From Euryarchaeota archaeon UBA556 (GTDB lineage: Archaea; Thermoplasmatota; Poseidoniia; Poseidoniales; Thalassarchaeaceae), in contig DADI01000024.1 of the NCBI GenBank assembly GCA_002494975.1, positions 40,973 to 50,692 of the forward strand: a stretch of DNA of 9,720 nucleotides, read 5' to 3'. Below the pieces are notes generated by a model. It saw nothing but the letters and a program-made list of their open reading frames with translations, ran no database searches and had not been told where the DNA came from. Below are positions 7,916-9,720 of this stretch, in pieces; position 1 is the first letter of the stretch, and each line of letters begins with the position of its first letter. The position numbers were made by a program, and so were the translations under genes.

Positions 7916-8052
7916 ATTCAGCACCTATATATCATTGTCGACCTAAAATTAGTATATGATAATAACCGATGAGCAACCTAAACTGCATCATAGTAATCAC
8001 TTTGACATTAATATCAGTACGTACCAAATACCTGAGTCTTCCGCGGCATAAT
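7916..8052. promoter_or_regulatory. Divergent promoter region of the ATPase operon and the methyltransferase
   Basis: These 137 bp separate two head-to-head genes and should hold the operon promoter. On the minus strand the AT-rich run TTATTATCATATACTA (about 7964-7949) is the best TATA candidate. It would place transcription start about 10-20 bp before the atpH ATG, leaving a short leader that still contains the AGGTG ribosome site (7926-7922). For the plus-strand gene, CATTAATATCAG (about 8006-8017) lies about 40 bp before the ATG at 8053 and would give a leader of only 10-20 bases. A 6 bp inverted repeat, TATCAT (7930-7935) and ATGATA (7956-7961), flanks a GTCGAC palindrome (7937-7942). 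The promoter positions are inferred from spacing only. Confidence 0.45.
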
Positions 8053-8766
8053 ATGGACACCGAGACTATCGGCGAGAAAGACTGGGATGAGCTCCAAAGA
8101 AATCTTGAAGCTACGATACCAGTTTACGATAAAATAAATCGCTTTGCAACTCTAGGGCAGGTTTCGAAATGGAGACGAATGGTGAGGAATAGATTACCTC
8201 AAGATGGTCGAGTATTGGAAGTAGGTTGCGGACCAGGTAGTTTTGCTGAAGAATTTGAAGGAAAGGAGTTAGTATGTCTCGACCCTATTCCTGAAATGCT
8301 ACGTGTTGCAGAACCGAGAGTTAACAAATCAAGAAAAATGAGTGGCTTTTCGGAAGCAACATTCGTAGAAGGTAAGGCAGAAAAATTACCATTTGAAGAT
8401 AATTCTTTTGACGCAGTTTGTTCGTTATTTTCATTCAGAGATTGGTATGACAAGAGAGAGGGATTAACGCAAGTATATCGTGTCCTGAAACCAGGTTCAC
8501 CAGTAGTAATTGTAGACCCTGCAAAAATCAATAAAATTCATGGACTATTTGGCTGGTTATGGATGAGAACTTGGGTGGGAAGCTATGCAAAAATAGTATG
8601 TAAGCAAGATGATCACCCCTGGAAGTGGCTGACTAAAACATATGTCCACTTTGGAACGACCAAAGATTACACTAGGATGTTAGAAGAAGTAGGTTTTGTT
8701 AATTCACGAGCCAAAGTCATATTCCCGGGAATGGCAACTATATGGCAAGCAGAAAAACCAGAATAA
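8053..8766 (+). CDS. UbiE/MenG-like class I SAM-dependent methyltransferase
   Basis: Transfers a methyl group from S-adenosylmethionine, most likely to a quinone ring carbon as in UbiE/MenG/COQ5, though the substrate is inferred. It has 237 residues. The N-terminal YDKINRFATLGQVSKWRR (25-42) matches the UbiE opening (YDxxNRxxSxGxxxxWR). SAM motif I is VLEVGCGPGS at 54-63; the acidic end of strand two is LDP at 76-78; then EKLPFEDNSFDAV (110-122), FSFRDWYDKREGL (126-138) in the place of UbiE's FGLRN segment, and VYRVLKPG (141-148). The tail MLEEVGF...GMATIWQAEKP also follows UbiE. The ATG at 8053 is chosen because family similarity starts just after it. An in-frame ATG at 7969 adds 28 non-conserved residues with a hydrophobic patch. 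No clear ribosome site precedes 8053, so it may be leaderless or nearly so. Head-to-head with the ATPase operon, and convergent with the next gene. Confidence 0.85.
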   Translation: MDTETIGEKDWDELQRNLEATIPVYDKINRFATLGQVSKWRRMVRNRLPQDGRVLEVGCGPGSFAEEFEGKELVCLDPIPEMLRVAEPRVNKSRKMSGFSEATFVEGKAEKLPFEDNSFDAVCSLFSFRDWYDKREGLTQVYRVLKPGSPVVIVDPAKINKIHGLFGWLWMRTWVGSYAKIVCKQDDHPWKWLTKTYVHFGTTKDYTRMLEEVGFVNSRAKVIFPGMATIWQAEKPE

Positions 8767-8775
8767 CATCAAAAC

Positions 8776-9720
8776 TCAGAAAATGAAAAACATATTCCTA
8801 CAAGTTATTGATCTCCAAACAAAAGGTTTGGTGAAACGATTGAAAATTAAATTGATTATCCAATCGGGTAATCTTAGGATATAACTACCAAAAATAAATG
8901 CTCTTTTGGAATTACGCATTACCTTACCCATCTGCTTTTTCCAGCGAATTTCAAATTCAGATAAAGGCACACCGGATTTGAGATGTTCAGAAATCACCTG
9001 CCCTGCAATCCTTCCACCTATCATAGCGATGGTGATTCCTGCCCCATTTGATGGCAGGACCATACCTGCAGAGTCACCTACTAGGACATAGTTGCCTTTG
9101 ACAAAGGTTGTAATAGTCCCCGACATAGGTAATGAACCAGCTCCAGTGAAGGTAATATTACCATCATAACGATTGACGAAATCTTCTGTCAGATCATTCA
9201 GATTTTGACCTTTTGAAAACTTATTTTGGATTCCTACGCCAATATTGGCACCATTTTCTTTAGGGAACATCCAAGCATAACCTCCGGGAGCCATTGAACC
9301 AAAATGCAGTTCTACTGCATCACCAAAATTACCATCCATCAAAACAAATTTGACTGGTATTTTAAGACTGGATTCATCCCAAAAATTTCTCCTCAAGGGA
9401 TCATTATGCCCTCCTGCGCCAACTATTACTTTTGCAGAAAATTCCCTACCATCTCTTAATTTAACCACATTACCATCTACAGAGTCAACTCTTGAATTAA
9501 CCAAATATTCTACACCGTTTGATTTAGCCAAATCAACAAGAGCTTCATCATGAACTACTCGATTTAACATAAATCCTTCAAATGAGTAACGAAGAGGTTT
9601 TCCAGATGGAGGGACTAAATGCATTTCAGAGGTTTTTCTAGATATTGCAGTTGAAGGTGTTTGTAACAAATCATCAATGTCTGGAACATCGGGGCAAAGA
9701 CGGCGCATTTCATCATTAGT
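8776..9720 (-). CDS. Geranylgeranyl-reductase-family FAD-dependent oxidoreductase, N-terminus outside window
   Basis: Flavoprotein of the family that reduces double bonds in isoprenoid chains such as archaeal lipid tails or quinone side chains. The 314 visible C-terminal residues are open at the right edge; the missing part, likely 60-100 residues, would carry the GxGxxG FAD motif. Visible signatures: PGGYAWMFPKENGANIGVG (about 145-163 of the fragment), the family's PxxYxWxFP substrate-site motif; and VGDSAGMVLPSNGAGITIAM (about 214-233), the second FAD-binding motif. Two places are atypical: IVGAGGHNDPLRR (about 99-111) replaces the usual GADGxxSxxR, and NRVVHDEALV replaces the common R-x-x-FD segment. 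An internal ATG at 9708 is not the start, since the frame runs on and the family needs its N-terminus. It is convergent with the methyltransferase, 9 bp apart. The substrate cannot be read from sequence. Confidence 0.85.
   Translation of the reverse strand, partial: TNDEMRRLCPDVPDIDDLLQTPSTAISRKTSEMHLVPPSGKPLRYSFEGFMLNRVVHDEALVDLAKSNGVEYLVNSRVDSVDGNVVKLRDGREFSAKVIVGAGGHNDPLRRNFWDESSLKIPVKFVLMDGNFGDAVELHFGSMAPGGYAWMFPKENGANIGVGIQNKFSKGQNLNDLTEDFVNRYDGNITFTGAGSLPMSGTITTFVKGNYVLVGDSAGMVLPSNGAGITIAMIGGRIAGQVISEHLKSGVPLSEFEIRWKKQMGKVMRNSKRAFIFGSYILRLPDWIINLIFNRFTKPFVWRSITCRNMFFIF

Noticed and set aside
8199..8531. 110-codon minus-strand reading frame opposite the methyltransferase
   Set aside because: The plus strand encodes clear SAM-binding motifs through this whole interval; the reverse frame shows none.
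8696..8884. 62-codon plus-strand frame overlapping the 3' ends of the convergent pair
   Set aside because: It overlaps both the methyltransferase C-terminus and the reductase C-terminus, is Lys/Ile-rich, and has no recognisable feature.
1..9720. CRISPR arrays, tRNA genes, insertion sequences, defence or toxin-antitoxin genes
   Set aside because: No spaced direct repeats, tRNA-like cloverleaf segments, transposase motifs or small paired genes were seen; nearly all sequence is accounted for by ten conserved genes.

Overview
The window holds most of an archaeal A-type (A1Ao) ATP synthase operon, read on the minus strand, followed across a short divergent promoter region by two genes that look isoprenoid- or quinone-related. 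Gene order in transcription direction is H-I-K-E-C-F-A-B, the classical euryarchaeal order, with B running off the left edge. The D and G genes usually found next would lie just outside. The host is almost certainly a euryarchaeon in the broad sense: the ATPase is A-type in sequence and order, a geranylgeranyl-reductase-family protein is present, and the starts carry archaeal GGAGG/GGTG Shine-Dalgarno (SD) sites. The AT-rich composition and the UbiE/MenG-like methyltransferase suggest a respiring Thermoplasmatota-type or marine lineage, but that placement is a guess.

Layout: 1-1367 atpB (3' end cut by the edge by only a few codons); 1380-3122 atpA; 3158-3457 atpF; 3468-4523 atpC; 4535-5092 atpE; 5148-5450 atpK; 5500-7575 atpI; 7601-7915 atpH, all minus. 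Positions 7916-8052 are the divergent intergenic region. Positions 8053-8766 (plus) encode a UbiE/MenG-type class I methyltransferase. Positions 8776-9720 (minus, N-terminus outside the window) encode an FAD-dependent geranylgeranyl-reductase-family protein, convergent with the methyltransferase across 9 bp. No stretch of 300 bases lacks a gene. I see no RNA gene, mobile element or CRISPR array.

The eight ATPase genes make one machine. A and B form the catalytic head, C and F belong to the central stalk, E and H form the peripheral stalks, and I plus the K ring form the ion-translocating membrane sector. The essential residues I can recognise are present: P-loop, GER glutamate and SPPGG in A, degenerate P-loop and arginine finger in B, Arg599 in I, Glu87 in K. 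The enzyme should therefore be functional. The methyltransferase would methylate a quinone ring and the reductase would saturate prenyl chains, so both may serve the membrane or quinone pool that energises this ATPase; that link is inferred.

No previously undescribed system is visible. The points most worth a second look are the leader peptide and Gln/Glu-Thr ion-site pattern of subunit K, the histidine clusters in subunit I, the spacing around atpK, and the unusual motifs in the reductase.
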